Source of the DNA: Bog-473 sp963840435 | GTDB taxonomy: Bacteria; Actinomycetota; Acidimicrobiia; Acidimicrobiales; RAAP-2 | Length of the DNA stretch: 64,000 nt | Reading direction: 5' to 3' | NCBI GenBank assembly: GCA_963840435.1 | Contig: CAWIYY010000012.1 | Location: 947,895 to 1,011,894 of the forward strand | Shown: positions 35,949-45,956 of the stretch, piece by piece | Numbering within the stretch: position 1 is the first letter of the stretch | How the letters are laid out: every line of letters starts with the position of its first letter | Program-made: the position numbers and the translations under genes | Notes under the pieces: model-generated | The model's input: the letters and a program-made list of their open reading frames with translations, nothing else | Databases searched by the model: none | Told to the model about the DNA's origin: nothing

Positions 35949-38645
35949 ATGCCGTTCGTCTTCGATTTCGACCACACGCACCCCCGCCCACCCATGGAGC
36001 TCAAGGATCTCCTCGGTGGCAAGGGCGCCAACCTGGCCGAGATGACGTCGGTACTCGAGCTGCCCGTCCCCCCGGGCTTCACCATCTCGACCGACGCCTG
36101 CCGGGCCTACATGGCCGAAGGCTGGCCCAAGGGCCTCGACGCCGAAGTGGCCTCGGCCCGGGCCCGCCTGGAGAAGGCCATGGGCAAGGCCATCGGTGAC
36201 GCCAAGGACCCGTTGCTGGTCTCGGTGCGATCGGGGGCCAAGTTCTCCATGCCCGGGATGATGGACACCGTCCTCAATCTCGGCCTCAACGACAAGTCGG
36301 TCGAGGGCCTGGCCGCCCAGACCGGTGACGAGCGCTTCGCCTTCGACTCCTACCGCCGCTTCATCGCCATGTACGGGCGCATCGTGCTCGAGCTCCCCGG
36401 CGAGGAGTTCGACTCCCTCTTCGACGCGGCCAAGGAGTTGGCCGGGACCACCTCGGACGCCAAGGTGCCCACGGAGCTCTTGCGCTACCTGGTCGACTCC
36501 TACCAGCAGATCGTCGAGCGCCACACCGGCAAGCCCTTCCCCCAGAACCCGACCGACCAGCTGCGCGGCGCCATCGAGGCGGTCTTCCGCAGCTGGAACG
36601 GTCCCCGGGCCATCGCGTATCGCGACCGCGAGCGCATCGCGCATGACCTGGGCACCGCGGTCAACGTGCAGGCCATGGTCTTCGGCAACCGCGATGACAA
36701 CTCGGGCACCGGTGTCGGCTTCACCCGCGACCCGGCCACCGGCGACAAGGGCGCCTACGGCGACTTCTTGGTCAACGCCCAGGGCGAGGACGTGGTGGCC
36801 GGCATCCGCAACACCGAGCCCATCGCCGAGCTGAAGAAGCAGTTCCCCAAGGTCCACGCCGAGCTGCTGAAGATCTTCTCGCGGCTCGAAGCGCACTACG
36901 CCGACATGTGCGACACCGAGTTCACCATTGAACAGGGCAAGCTCTGGATGCTCCAGACCCGCGTCGGCAAGCGCACCGGCGCGGCCGCCCTCAAGATGGC
37001 GGTCGACATGGTCCGTTCCAGCGACCTTGGCATCTCCAAGGCCGAGGCGGTCACCCGCATCACCGAGGACCACCTCGACTCGGTGCTCCATCCCCAGTTC
37101 GCTTCGTCGGGTTACGCCGTGTGGGCCAAGGGCCTCGGGGCCAGCCCGGGTGCCGCCGTCGGGCAGATCTACTTCAGCGCCGACGACGCAGCCGCCGCAG
37201 CCGGTCGCGGCGAGCAGGTGATCCTGGTGCGCAACGAGACCTCGCCCGAGGACGTGCACGGCATGCTGGCCTCAGAAGGCATCCTGACCGCCCGCGGTGG
37301 CCTGGTCAGCCATGCCGCGGTGGTGGCTCGGGGCTGGGGCAAGCCGGCCGTGGTCGGCGCCGAAGTGCTCCGCCTGGGCGACCGCACGGTGAGCGCCGGG
37401 GGCGTGACGCTCTCCGAAGGCGACTGGGTCTCCCTCGACGGTGGGGCCGGCATCGTGGTGGCCGGCCAGGTCCCGCTGACCCCGGCCAAGCCGACGGCCG
37501 CGTTCGCCACCGTGCTCTCGTGGGCCGACGAGATCCGCAAGGGCCACCTGGCCGTGCGGACCAACGCCGATACCGGTGACGACGCGGCCAACGCCCGCTC
37601 GCTCGGCGCCGAGGGCATCGGGCTCTGCCGCACCGAGCACATGTTCTTGGGCGAGGACCGCCTCCCCGTGGTGCGCCGCATGATCCTGGCCCAGACGCCC
37701 GAGGAGGAGACCGACGCCCTCGAGGAGCTGCGCCTGGTCCAGAAGGAGGACTTCGAGGCCATCCTCGCCGCCATGGACGGCCTTCCCGTCACCGTGCGCC
37801 TGCTCGACCCGCCTCTCCACGAGTTCTTGCCCTCGACCGAGGAGCTGGCCATCAAGGAGGCCACCGTCGGGCTCAACCCCGAGGAGCGCCGCCTCTACGA
37901 GGCCGCGCTCTCGTGGAAGGAGGCCAACCCGATGCTCGGCACGCGCGGGGTGCGTCTCGGGGTCATCAAGCCCGGCCTCTACGCCATGCAGGTGCGCGCC
38001 CTCATGGAGGCGGCCCGCCAGCGGGTGGCCGACGGGGGGCACCCCATCGTCGAGATCATGATCCCCCTCACCGTGACCCGGGCCGAGCTGGCTCTGGCCC
38101 GCGGGTGGGTGGAAGACGCCGTCGAGGACGTGAACAAGGAGCGGGGGCCGCGGCCCTCCAAGGGCGCCAAGGCGGGCAGCGCCAAGGCGGGCAAGCTCGA
38201 GGTCACCATCGGGACCATGATCGAGACGCCGCGGGCCGCCCTCCTGGCGGGCGAGATCGCCGAGGTGGCGGACTTCTTCTCCTTCGGCACCAACGACCTC
38301 ACCCAGATGACGTTCGGCTTCTCGCGCGACGACGTCGAGGGTCGCATGATGGACGCCTACCTCGAGCTCGGCCTCCTGCCGCGCAACCCCTTCGAGGTGG
38401 TCGACATGGAGGGCGTTGGCGAGCTGGTGCGGCTCGGCACGGAGCGGGGCCGGGCCACCCGGCCCTCCCTCAAGGTGGGCGTGTGCGGCGAGCACGGCGG
38501 TGACCCCGCCTCCATTGACCTCTTCTACGACGCCGGGCTCGACTACGTGAGCTGCTCGCCCTTCCGGGTCCCCGTGGCCCGGCTGGCCGCGGCCCAGGCC
38601 GTGCTGGCCCGCGACGGTGGCGACCCCAAGGCAGCCAAGGACTAA
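35949..38645 (+). CDS. ppdK: Pyruvate, phosphate dikinase
   Basis: 898 aa from ATG 35949 after AAGGAGG; a longer frame to 35865 is not supported. ATP-grasp domain (LKDLLGGKGANLAEMTSV; GAKFSMPGMMDTVLNLGLN), phospho-histidine domain with catalytic His (GGLVSHAAVVARGWGKPAVV; most relatives have TSHAA) and the PEP-utilising TIM barrel (LCRTEHMFLGEDR; FFSFGTNDLTQM; GVCGEHGGDP). Interconverts pyruvate + ATP + Pi and PEP + AMP + PPi. A Lys/Ala/Gly insert (GAKAGSAKAGK) sits in the barrel domain. Confidence 0.95.
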   Translation: MPFVFDFDHTHPRPPMELKDLLGGKGANLAEMTSVLELPVPPGFTISTDACRAYMAEGWPKGLDAEVASARARLEKAMGKAIGDAKDPLLVSVRSGAKFSMPGMMDTVLNLGLNDKSVEGLAAQTGDERFAFDSYRRFIAMYGRIVLELPGEEFDSLFDAAKELAGTTSDAKVPTELLRYLVDSYQQIVERHTGKPFPQNPTDQLRGAIEAVFRSWNGPRAIAYRDRERIAHDLGTAVNVQAMVFGNRDDNSGTGVGFTRDPATGDKGAYGDFLVNAQGEDVVAGIRNTEPIAELKKQFPKVHAELLKIFSRLEAHYADMCDTEFTIEQGKLWMLQTRVGKRTGAAALKMAVDMVRSSDLGISKAEAVTRITEDHLDSVLHPQFASSGYAVWAKGLGASPGAAVGQIYFSADDAAAAAGRGEQVILVRNETSPEDVHGMLASEGILTARGGLVSHAAVVARGWGKPAVVGAEVLRLGDRTVSAGGVTLSEGDWVSLDGGAGIVVAGQVPLTPAKPTAAFATVLSWADEIRKGHLAVRTNADTGDDAANARSLGAEGIGLCRTEHMFLGEDRLPVVRRMILAQTPEEETDALEELRLVQKEDFEAILAAMDGLPVTVRLLDPPLHEFLPSTEELAIKEATVGLNPEERRLYEAALSWKEANPMLGTRGVRLGVIKPGLYAMQVRALMEAARQRVADGGHPIVEIMIPLTVTRAELALARGWVEDAVEDVNKERGPRPSKGAKAGSAKAGKLEVTIGTMIETPRAALLAGEIAEVADFFSFGTNDLTQMTFGFSRDDVEGRMMDAYLELGLLPRNPFEVVDMEGVGELVRLGTERGRATRPSLKVGVCGEHGGDPASIDLFYDAGLDYVSCSPFRVPVARLAAAQAVLARDGGDPKAAKD

Positions 38646-38878
38646 GAGGTCGGGTCGCCCTCGGCGGCGCGTCCGGCCTGCTGCCAGCGCCGGAGGGCGA
38701 TCAGCGTCCAGACGCCCTCGACCACGCCGAAGGGCCAGGCGCCCGAAAGGAAGCCGTAGGAGCTCGAGAGGGCACAGCCCAGGGCGAACGCCAGGATGAA
38801 GCCGCGTCCACGCCCCTCCAGGGCATACATGCCCATCATGAAGGTGAGGGCGCAGACGCCGTAGATGGTGACTGCCAT
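38642..38878 (-). CDS. Small membrane protein, conserved in type but of unknown function
   Basis: 78 aa with two to three hydrophobic segments (VTIYGVCALTFMMGMYAL; FILAFALGCALSSSYGFL; WPFGVVEGVWTLIALRRW). Ends four bases inside the 3' end of ppdK and faces it. The start is two bases before the ATG-side of the dnaG promoter region, so its promoter lies next to or within that of dnaG. Confidence 0.65.
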   Translation of the reverse strand: MAVTIYGVCALTFMMGMYALEGRGRGFILAFALGCALSSSYGFLSGAWPFGVVEGVWTLIALRRWQQAGRAAEGDPTS

Positions 38879-38897
38879 CCATGAACGCTAGGCCAGC

Positions 38898-38925
38898 CTG
38901 GACTGGCGCAACGTCGCGGTACGTT
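38898..38925 (+). promoter_or_regulatory. dnaG promoter (CTGGAC-16-TACGTT)
   Basis: -35-like CTGGAC (38898-38903), 16-base spacer, -10 TACGTT (38920-38925). The GTG start at 38932 lies six bases after the -10 box, so the start codon is about at +1 (leaderless). Confidence 0.55.
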
Positions 38926-38931
38926 GCGGGT

Positions 38932-40828
38932 GTGGGGATACCGGACGAGGAGATCGCGCAGGTCCGGGCGGCCACCGACATCGTCGCACTCATCAGCGAG
39001 CACACCCTGCTCAAGAAGGTGGGCCGGCGCTGGAGCGGCCTCTGCCCGTTCCACACCGAGAAGACCCCGTCGTTCAGCGTCAACGCCGAGGACGGGATGT
39101 ACTACTGCTTCGGCTGCCAGCAGTCGGGCGACGCCATCAGCTTCGTCCGGGCCATGGACCACCTCGACTTCGTCGATGCCGTGCGACTCTTGGCCGATCG
39201 CTGTGGCCTCACCCTGCACGAGGACCGCGAAGCGGGCCGGGACCACCAGCGCCGCTCCGAACTGCTCGACGCGATGGAGCGGGCCGTGCAGTGGTACCAC
39301 GAGCGACTCCTCAAGGCACCCGACGCCGGACTGGCCCGCGACTACCTGCGCTCGCGGGGCTACGACGGCGACGTGGTCCGTCGCTTTCGACTGGGTTGGG
39401 CGCCCGACGAGTGGGACACGCTGGCCAAGGCGCTGAAGCTCTCCGAGAAGGTGCTGTCGGACTCGGGCCTCGGTTTCGTCAACCGGCGCGGGCGACCGCA
39501 GGACTTCTTCCGAGGACGTGTCCTCTTCCCCATCTGCGACCCGTCGGGGAAGCCAGTGGCCATCGGTGGTCGCATTCTGCCGGTGCGTCCGGGTCAGGCA
39601 CCACCAGACCGACCCGAGCCCAAGTACAAGAACTCGCAGGAATCGCCGATCTACTCAAAGCGGCGCACGCTCTACGCGCTCAACTGGGCCAAGCAGGGCA
39701 TCATCGCCCAGGGTGAGGTGGTCGTCTGTGAGGGCTACACCGACGTGATCGGATGTTTCGAGGCGGGTGTGCCGTGGGCGGTGGCCACGTGCGGCACTGC
39801 GCTGGCCGAGGAGCACTTCGCACTGCTGCGCAACTTCGGCAAGCGCATCGTGCTGGCCTACGACGCCGACAGCGCGGGACAGAACGCGGCCTCGCGTGTC
39901 TACGAGTGGGAGCGCAAGCACGAGGTCGACATCGTCGTGGCCGATCTTCCGGGCGGGAGCGATCCGGGCGACCTGTCCCGTACCGACCCCGAGGGCTTGG
40001 CCCGCGCCGTGAAGGAGGCGCGGCCCTTCCTCCAATTCCGGGTGGACCGGATGCTGTCCACCGGCGACCTGACCACTCCGGAGGGGCGGGCCCGGGCAGC
40101 CGAGCATGCGCTGGCTGCGGTGGCCGAGCACCCCGACGACCTGGTCCGTGACCAATACGTGATGCAACTGGCAGACCGGTGTCGCCTCGACGTGGCCAAG
40201 CTGCGCGAGCGGCTCGACCATGTGCGGGCGCATCCACCACAAACGGACAACGGGACGAGGAAAAGCAAATTCCAGCGGGACGATCAACCCCCGAGGAATT
40301 ACCGCGGACGATGACGCGTACGACGCCGACGGCCCCGATGGCGGCGCGGCCGGAGGTCCTCCTCTGACCTTCCGACCTGGTCCTGGGCTCGAGGCTCTCA
40401 AGTTGGCCGTGCATCGACCCGATGAGGTCGTTGAACGTGTCCATCCAGTGCTGTTCGTCGATCCACTGCAACGGCAGGCGTTTGTGGCGCTCGAAGAGCA
40501 CGACAGCGTCCATGAAGCCGTTGAGGCTGCGCCACCCCAGGTGGCGAGTCTGCTCCGTCGCGCCACGGTCGAAGAGCCCATGGCAGGGGACCCAGACCTG
40601 GGCGATCCGGTGCATTCCGTCGTCAGCGTGCTCGTGCGCGAGGCAGTCCGGCGTGCACTGGCCGATGTTGGGATGGAATCACGCGCCGAGGGTGCGTCAT
40701 GGCAGGACGGAGCGGCCGAGACGGCACAAGTGCGGCTCTGGCTGGACCAACTCGACGATCCGGACGCCGGGCGCGACGCTGCCGACCGGTTGGTAGCGTG
40801 GTTGGACGGAAGAGACGTAGAGGAGTGA
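38932..40828 (+). CDS. dnaG: DNA primase DnaG, frameshifted in this sequence
   Basis: About 630 aa when joined. Start GTG 38932 (VGIPDEEIAQVRAATDIV) matches the family N terminus; an upstream ATG at 38881 would cross the promoter. CHC2 zinc finger (LCPFHTEKTPSFSV; YYCFGCQQSGD), Toprim core (VVVCEGYTDVI; LAYDADSAGQNAA), then a DnaB-binding C-terminal domain in another frame (40320-40828, VRRALADVGMES; RLWLDQLDDPDAGRD). Removing one C from the run of five at 40288-40292 joins them (DQPRGITADDD). Followed by rpoD, the classical macromolecular synthesis arrangement. Confidence 0.88.
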
Positions 40829-40847
40829 CGACTTTGGTAGGACGGGC

Positions 40848-42209
40848 GTGAGCGAAGACTCGGCGATCGCCATCGACGACGAGGGGATCGAAGCGCGACC
40901 CGCGCCTCAACCTGCAACCTCTGACGTCCTCGCGCCCATCGCGCACGTCGCACTGCCGGCCGGCGTGTCGCAGATCGACTTCGACGCGGTGCTGGCCTTC
41001 GGGCGCGAAAAGGGAAAGCTCACGCAGGACGAGGTCATCGAGACGCTCCACGCGGTCGAGCTGACACCCGAAGTGCTCACCGTGTTGATCGCTCGTGTCA
41101 CGGCGGCCGGTGTCGTTCTGGTCGATGAAGAGGACGACGACGAGGCCGTTGTCGTCGCGCCGCGGCGCGAGACGAAGCAGAGCCACAACAACGGCGTGCG
41201 CCCCGGCGGCCGGCGGGAGTCGAACGGAGGAAAGCGCCCTTCGTCCGGAGAGTCGGGAGGCAGCGCCGAGGACCCCGTCCACACCTATCTGAAGGAGATC
41301 GGCCGCGTCCCGCTTCTGAACGCCGAGCTCGAGGTGGAGATCGCCCAGGCCATTGAGGAAGGAAACGTGGCCGCCGCCAAGCTGGCCGCCCACGAGCAGG
41401 CTCTCGCCGGTGAGGGACCACAGGAGGACCTGCTGGACGAGGCCTCGGTGCGCAGGACCCGCCGCATGATGCAGAGGGGCCTCAAGGCCAAGGACGACCT
41501 GATCGAGGCCAACCTCCGCCTCGTGGTCTCGATCGCCAAGCGCTATCGCAACCGCGGGCTGGCCTTCCTCGATCTGATTCAGGAGGGCAACCTCGGGCTG
41601 ATGCGGGCGGTCGACAAGTTCGACCACACCAAGGGCTTCAAGTTCTCGACCTACGCCACCTGGTGGATCCGCCAGGCCATCACGCGGGCGATTGCAGACC
41701 AGGCGCGGACGATCCGCATTCCGGTGCACATGGTGGAGACCATCAACAAGGTCGTGTGGGCCCAGCGCCAACTTCTCCAAGAGCTCGGCCGCGAGCCGAC
41801 CATCGAAGAGGTGGCGCTGCGGGTCGAGCTTCCGATCGAGCGCGTGCGCGAGATCCTTCGCATCAACCAGGACACGGTGTCGCTCGAGCAGCCGGTGGGT
41901 GACGAGGACGACTTCAACCTGTCGGACCTCATTGAGGACCGGGGAGCGGTGGTGCCCGACGACGCGGCGACGCGCTCGCTCCTCGACGCGGCCGTGCGCG
42001 AAGCACTCGGACACCTGTCAGAGCGCGAGCAGGACGTGGTGCGGCTGCGCTTCGGTCTCGACGACGGAAAGATCCGGACACTCGAAGAGGTCGGCAAGGA
42101 GTTCGGGGTGACCCGGGAGCGGGTCCGCCAGATCGAGTCCAAGACGCTGGCCAAGCTGCGGCGGCCCGACGCCGCCCACTTGCTGCGGGACTATCTCGAA
42201 GAATCCTGA
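40848..42209 (+). CDS. rpoD: Primary RNA polymerase sigma factor (SigA/RpoD)
   Basis: 453 aa, GTG start with AGGA upstream. Region 1.1-like start, an acidic and Ser/Gly-rich linker, region 1.2 (DPVHTYLKEIGRVPLL), region 2 (LRLVVSIAKRYRNRGLAFLD; YATWWIRQAITRAI), region 3, and region 4 (LREQ-type HLSEREQDVVRLRFGLDDG; GVTRERVRQIESKTL). Directs transcription of housekeeping genes. 19 bases after dnaG. Confidence 0.93.
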   Translation: MSEDSAIAIDDEGIEARPAPQPATSDVLAPIAHVALPAGVSQIDFDAVLAFGREKGKLTQDEVIETLHAVELTPEVLTVLIARVTAAGVVLVDEEDDDEAVVVAPRRETKQSHNNGVRPGGRRESNGGKRPSSGESGGSAEDPVHTYLKEIGRVPLLNAELEVEIAQAIEEGNVAAAKLAAHEQALAGEGPQEDLLDEASVRRTRRMMQRGLKAKDDLIEANLRLVVSIAKRYRNRGLAFLDLIQEGNLGLMRAVDKFDHTKGFKFSTYATWWIRQAITRAIADQARTIRIPVHMVETINKVVWAQRQLLQELGREPTIEEVALRVELPIERVREILRINQDTVSLEQPVGDEDDFNLSDLIEDRGAVVPDDAATRSLLDAAVREALGHLSEREQDVVRLRFGLDDGKIRTLEEVGKEFGVTRERVRQIESKTLAKLRRPDAAHLLRDYLEES

Positions 42210-42236
42210 GGCGGCCGAGCGTTCGCCCGGCACTAC

Positions 42237-43820
42237 TCAAGAACGAGCGAGGAGCGCTTGCTCCATGTCGGCCGATTCCCGGGAGACCTCACTCGGGCAC
42301 AGATACTGGGCGGCGAACTCCGTGACCACGTACGACTCGAAGTCGTTGAGGCCGCGTCCCTCCAGTGAGGCGACGAGCTTGGACGATTCGTCCCGTTTGG
42401 CCAGTCCGGTGCAGGCAACCTGACCGTCGCTGATCGCCCTCCGCGCGCTGACGCCGGTGAACGCCCCCGGGACGGGGACGGTCGAGATCAGGTGGGTGTA
42501 CGCCTTCTCTGGCTGTTTCGGGAGGCTGGGGTCCTCGTAGTAGAGCTCGCCCTCGGCCATGGCGGCGGCCGGCGCCCGGGCGGCCACCTCTGGCAGCCCA
42601 GTGGCGGGGAAGACCAGGAGGTCGACGTAGAGACGCCGCTCGGCGTAGTTGCCGGCCTCGCCGGGGACGAGCCCGTGATGGACCATCCAGATGAGGCTCC
42701 CGGTCTGGAAGAACTCCGACCCGCCGTAGCCCTGCCCGTTGGCGCTGTTGGTGCTCGTGTGCCAGGCCCGGTCGAGTGGCTTGACGCAGGGCCCAGTGAC
42801 CGAGGTACAGGCCGCGATGCCGATGCTGTAGTTCGGCGTGCCCCAGAGGTTGGCCGAATAGAACAGCCAGTAGACCGATCCCTCCTTGATCATGGAGGGC
42901 GCCTCGACCAGTCCTCCCTCCCACGGTTGGGTGGCGCCGATGAGCTCGTGGGCCGGTCCGACGGTGGAGAGCCCGTCGGGTGAGAGCTGCTGGGAATAGA
43001 TGTACGTCGGCTGGTTGCAACAGTCTCCGTCGCTCTTCCAGAGGAGCCAGGGGGTGCCGTCGGAGCGGATGTAGATGCTCGGGTCGATGGCGCCACCCAT
43101 CTGGTAGGGGCAGATGAAGGCAGAGGAGGAGTCGTCGACGAAGGGTCCGGACGGGCTCGTGCTGGTGGCGCGGGAGATGCACATGGCGGTGTTGGGTCCG
43201 CGCGCCGTCATGACGCACCCTGGGGTGGTCGGCTTGTAGATGCAGTTGAGCGGGTGGGTGGCCGGGGTCGCGTAGTACATCACGAAGGTCCCGTCGGGAC
43301 GGGCCCAAATCGACGGCGCCCACTGGAAGCCGGACACGGTCCACTTGGGCAGGGTGGGCAGAGCGTCGCCCAGGTAGTGCCCGGCGAATCCGGTTGATCG
43401 GTTGATGGCGATGACCGGGATGTGCGCCGGCCCGACCTTCGGCCCGCCCGTCGTGTTGGTGGCGTAGGCGTACACGGTGTTGCCGTCGTACAACGCGAAG
43501 GGATCGGCGAAGTCGCCGTTGTAAATCGGCTCGCCGTGGAGGAGCCCGCTGAGGATGGTGAGCTTGATGCCTTGGGCCTTCGCCGGGTTGGTGCCGATCG
43601 GGCCTTTCGTGGCGTTGTGGCCGGGCCTGATCAACGGCTGGCCGGCCCGAACTGGCAGTGGCGCAAAAGGTGACGACGACGAGGTGGTCGTCTTGGAAGC
43701 TGTCGCGGCGCCGGCGCCGATGGGCGGAGAGACAGCGGTGAGCAGGCAGGCACTGAAACTCAGTGCGACAAGCGTGCAGACGGCGAGACGCGAAGATCGG
43801 CGGATCGGCGGCCCGCCCAT
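42237..43820 (-). CDS. Secreted GH43-like glycoside hydrolase with C-terminal DUF732-type domain
   Basis: 527 aa. Signal peptide (RLAVCTLVALSFSACLLTAV). Five-bladed propeller of family GH43 type: DFADPFALYDGNTVYAYATN (catalytic-base Asp region), WAPSIWARPDGTFVMYY, GAIDPSIYIRSDGTPWLLWK and EAPSMIKEGSVYWLFYSA (Glu region). The last 75 residues (ISDGQVACTGLAKRD; FAAQYLCP) resemble DUF732, a small disulfide domain of mycobacterial exported proteins. Probably acts on arabinan or xylan outside the cell; substrate not deducible. Confidence 0.75.
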   Translation of the reverse strand: MGGPPIRRSSRLAVCTLVALSFSACLLTAVSPPIGAGAATASKTTTSSSSPFAPLPVRAGQPLIRPGHNATKGPIGTNPAKAQGIKLTILSGLLHGEPIYNGDFADPFALYDGNTVYAYATNTTGGPKVGPAHIPVIAINRSTGFAGHYLGDALPTLPKWTVSGFQWAPSIWARPDGTFVMYYATPATHPLNCIYKPTTPGCVMTARGPNTAMCISRATSTSPSGPFVDDSSSAFICPYQMGGAIDPSIYIRSDGTPWLLWKSDGDCCNQPTYIYSQQLSPDGLSTVGPAHELIGATQPWEGGLVEAPSMIKEGSVYWLFYSANLWGTPNYSIGIAACTSVTGPCVKPLDRAWHTSTNSANGQGYGGSEFFQTGSLIWMVHHGLVPGEAGNYAERRLYVDLLVFPATGLPEVAARAPAAAMAEGELYYEDPSLPKQPEKAYTHLISTVPVPGAFTGVSARRAISDGQVACTGLAKRDESSKLVASLEGRGLNDFESYVVTEFAAQYLCPSEVSRESADMEQALLARS

Positions 43821-44014
43821 GGCGCCGCGGCAGCATCAAAGGGTTCTGAATCTGGGCGCCATCCTGGGCATGGTAAACGGGGAGCAGGGCCCGCCACTGT
43901 CACACCTGCTCAAGGGGTCTTTAGGGACGTCGTCATCTGGCCGAGAATTCTCACGTCGCCTTCCCAGAGCAGGCATAGACCGCTGATATCGTGCGGGGGC
44001 TGTTTCTAGACCCT

Positions 44015-44086
<72 letters not shown>

Positions 44087-44096
44087 CTTTCTGCGT

Positions 44097-44104
44097 TGTT
44101 TACT
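44097..44104. repeat. Left target-site duplication of the ISL3 element (TGTTTACT)
   Basis: Eight bases identical to 45568-45575, directly outside the inverted repeats. Eight bases is the usual duplication length of the ISL3 family. Confidence 0.9.
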
Positions 44105-45567
44105 GGCTCTTCCGGTTTCTGCGGGGTGAGCCACGTCCCGTGACGCTCACGTCACCACGATCGAGTCGAGCACTCTGAAGTTGGGCTTGCCCGCGTAGAG
44201 CAGGGCCCTGATGCGGAAGTTCTCGAAGTTGGTGAAGCCGAAGGTAACGCGCTTGACCCGCTTCAAGAGGTTGTTCATGCCTTCGGTGGGGCCGTTGGAC
44301 ACCTTGGCCCTGTGCCAGGCGACGATGGGCTCGAACCAGTTCTCCAAGGTGCGCGCCAGGCGCCGTACTTCGAAAGGAGCAGAGCGCTTCGAGGCGTGCT
44401 CGATGATGTCGCGCAACAAGTCGGCGGCCGCCTCGGGGTCCTTGGTGGCATAGAACTGCGCCACAGCTTCTTTGACGCTGTAGGCGAAGGCCACCTCGCC
44501 GTCGGGGTCGCCCAAGGCCAAGAGGCCAACGAGGCGTTCTTGGAGCTCGGGATCCGAGGCCGTCGCTCCGATGACCAAGAGCTTGCGGGCGCGATAGAGC
44601 GGGTCACCGGCCCGGCCCCGATGGCCGAGGCGCTGTTGTTGGACTCGGCGCCTGGTCTGATCGAGCGCCAAGATGGCGTGGCGCATGACGTGGAAGCGAT
44701 CGATCACCCGCGTTGCCTTGGGGGTGACGACGTGGAAGACCGCGTTGTAGGTCCTCGACATGTCGAGGCAGCCGTATTCGAGGCGCGCTTTGACGTGGTG
44801 GGGCTGAGCCTTGAGCCAGCCGGCCACTTCGGTGAAGTCCCTGGTCGGAAGCACGTCGATGAGGGCGTGGTTGGCCACGTCGCACACCGTGGTCGACCAG
44901 GTCTTGTGTTTATAGGGGCCTTCGCGCACGAAGAGCGTCTCGTCGAGGCCGATGGCGGTGGTGTCTTTGAGCCGCTTGGTATCGGCCGCGAGCAGCGCCT
45001 TGCCATAAACGCGCGAAGCCACATTCACCGCATCCCAATCGCAGGCCAGTTCGCCAGCCAGATGGGCGATGGTCTGGCCGCCACCGATCTGCTTGACCAC
45101 CCACTTGGCCGCCCGCGTGGTCAGCATGCATCCCACCGCGCGAATCCGGTGGTCGCCCAGGGTGAAGGAACGCTGGCCACACCGAGGGTTGGGGCAAAAG
45201 AGCCGGTGCTTCTTCCAGTGCAGCGTCATCGGCACGCCGCCGAAGGGCAGGTCGACATAGGAGACGACGGGACGGTCCTTGGTCCAGGCTCGCTTGCGAC
45301 ACCTCGGGCACGTGAGCACCGGTTTCGCCTGCTCGACGGTGATCTCGCCCGCCGGTCCTCGCCGCGCGTAGGAGAGGACGCGGACGTCTTTGAGACCCAC
45401 GAGATGAGAGACGATCTCGTTAGGATCGAAGTACACAGAGGCGTGGAGGATCTTCTTTTTCACACATTGAGACTGAAGCGCCTCTGTGCTTACGCGGTGG
45501 ATCCCCGCTGAGTCCTCAGGACCTCCTGGTTAGCGGGTCCTCAGACCCCGCTGAAACCGGAAGACCC
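44105..45567. mobile_element. ISL3-family insertion sequence, intact
   Basis: 1463 bp. Terminal inverted repeats of 23 bases (44105-44127 and 45545-45567) match at 21 positions and share CTTCCGGTTTC. They begin GGCTCTTCC/GGGTCTTCC, typical for ISL3. One full transposase gene on the minus strand and a perfect flanking 8-bp duplication show a recent, probably functional insertion. It landed 10 bases after the tRNA-Asn gene. Confidence 0.92.
44147..45463 (-). CDS. ISL3 family transposase
   Basis: 438 aa, full length. N-terminal zinc-binding part (CPRCRKRAW; FCPNPRCGQRSF), helix-turn-helix, and the DDE catalytic core (IGLDETLFVREG; CLDMSRTYNAVF; VIDRFHVMRHA; NGPTEGMNNLLKRVKR with the Glu). No internal stops or frameshifts. 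Confidence 0.93.
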   Translation of the reverse strand: MKKKILHASVYFDPNEIVSHLVGLKDVRVLSYARRGPAGEITVEQAKPVLTCPRCRKRAWTKDRPVVSYVDLPFGGVPMTLHWKKHRLFCPNPRCGQRSFTLGDHRIRAVGCMLTTRAAKWVVKQIGGGQTIAHLAGELACDWDAVNVASRVYGKALLAADTKRLKDTTAIGLDETLFVREGPYKHKTWSTTVCDVANHALIDVLPTRDFTEVAGWLKAQPHHVKARLEYGCLDMSRTYNAVFHVVTPKATRVIDRFHVMRHAILALDQTRRRVQQQRLGHRGRAGDPLYRARKLLVIGATASDPELQERLVGLLALGDPDGEVAFAYSVKEAVAQFYATKDPEAAADLLRDIIEHASKRSAPFEVRRLARTLENWFEPIVAWHRAKVSNGPTEGMNNLLKRVKRVTFGFTNFENFRIRALLYAGKPNFRVLDSIVVT

Positions 45568-45575
45568 TGTTTACT
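45568..45575. repeat. Right target-site duplication of the ISL3 element (TGTTTACT)
   Basis: Exact copy of 44097-44104. Confidence 0.9.
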
Positions 45576-45956
45576 GCTCGAGGATGTCGTCTCAACGGCA
45601 CGTCAAGGGCGAGACCGACAGTGGGCATCCCATGGGCACTTGAGAGCCCCGTCTTCGTATCTGATCTCGGCGTCAGCAGTGTGCATCGGAGCTTGATCTT
45701 GGCTCCCCCTCATTTTGCGCGTGGGAGTCCCCTTTCCCACCCTCGGTCCGAACGTAGTCAGTTCCTGGTGATGCTCGGTGCCCTGTACCCCGTGAACTGT
45801 GCACAGTGCTGGGCTGACTTGTAATACGGGGATTTGAACCCCAACGCGCTGCCCTTGCGCTACCGGAGCCGTTTAGGGCTTCGTTCTGGATTGGCCCCCA
45901 GCGGGCTGGAACTCGCTCTACGTCCTTCCCTACCAACTTCACGCGCATTTGCTTCG
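45576..45956. other. Gene-poor stretch with a tRNA remnant
   Basis: 381 bases; no convincing coding frame. The only recognisable structure is the T-arm of a tRNA remnant near 45828-45842. Confidence 0.5.
45822..45875 (-). pseudogene. tRNA remnant (D-arm and T-arm only)
   Basis: Minus strand shows GGTAGCGCAAGGGCAGCGC (D-arm-like) followed directly by GGGGTTCAAATCCCC, a perfect T-arm with canonical loop. There is no anticodon arm and the acceptor ends do not pair. Probably the decayed last member of the tRNA array. Confidence 0.4.

Noticed and set aside
38932..40828. dnaG as a true pseudogene
   Set aside because: Both halves are conserved to the end and the gene is essential; a one-base homopolymer error explains the break.
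45576..45956. Attachment site or integrase remnant next to the array
   Set aside because: No repeat of the tRNA-Asn 3' end and no recombinase-like frame was found; only a partial tRNA remnant.
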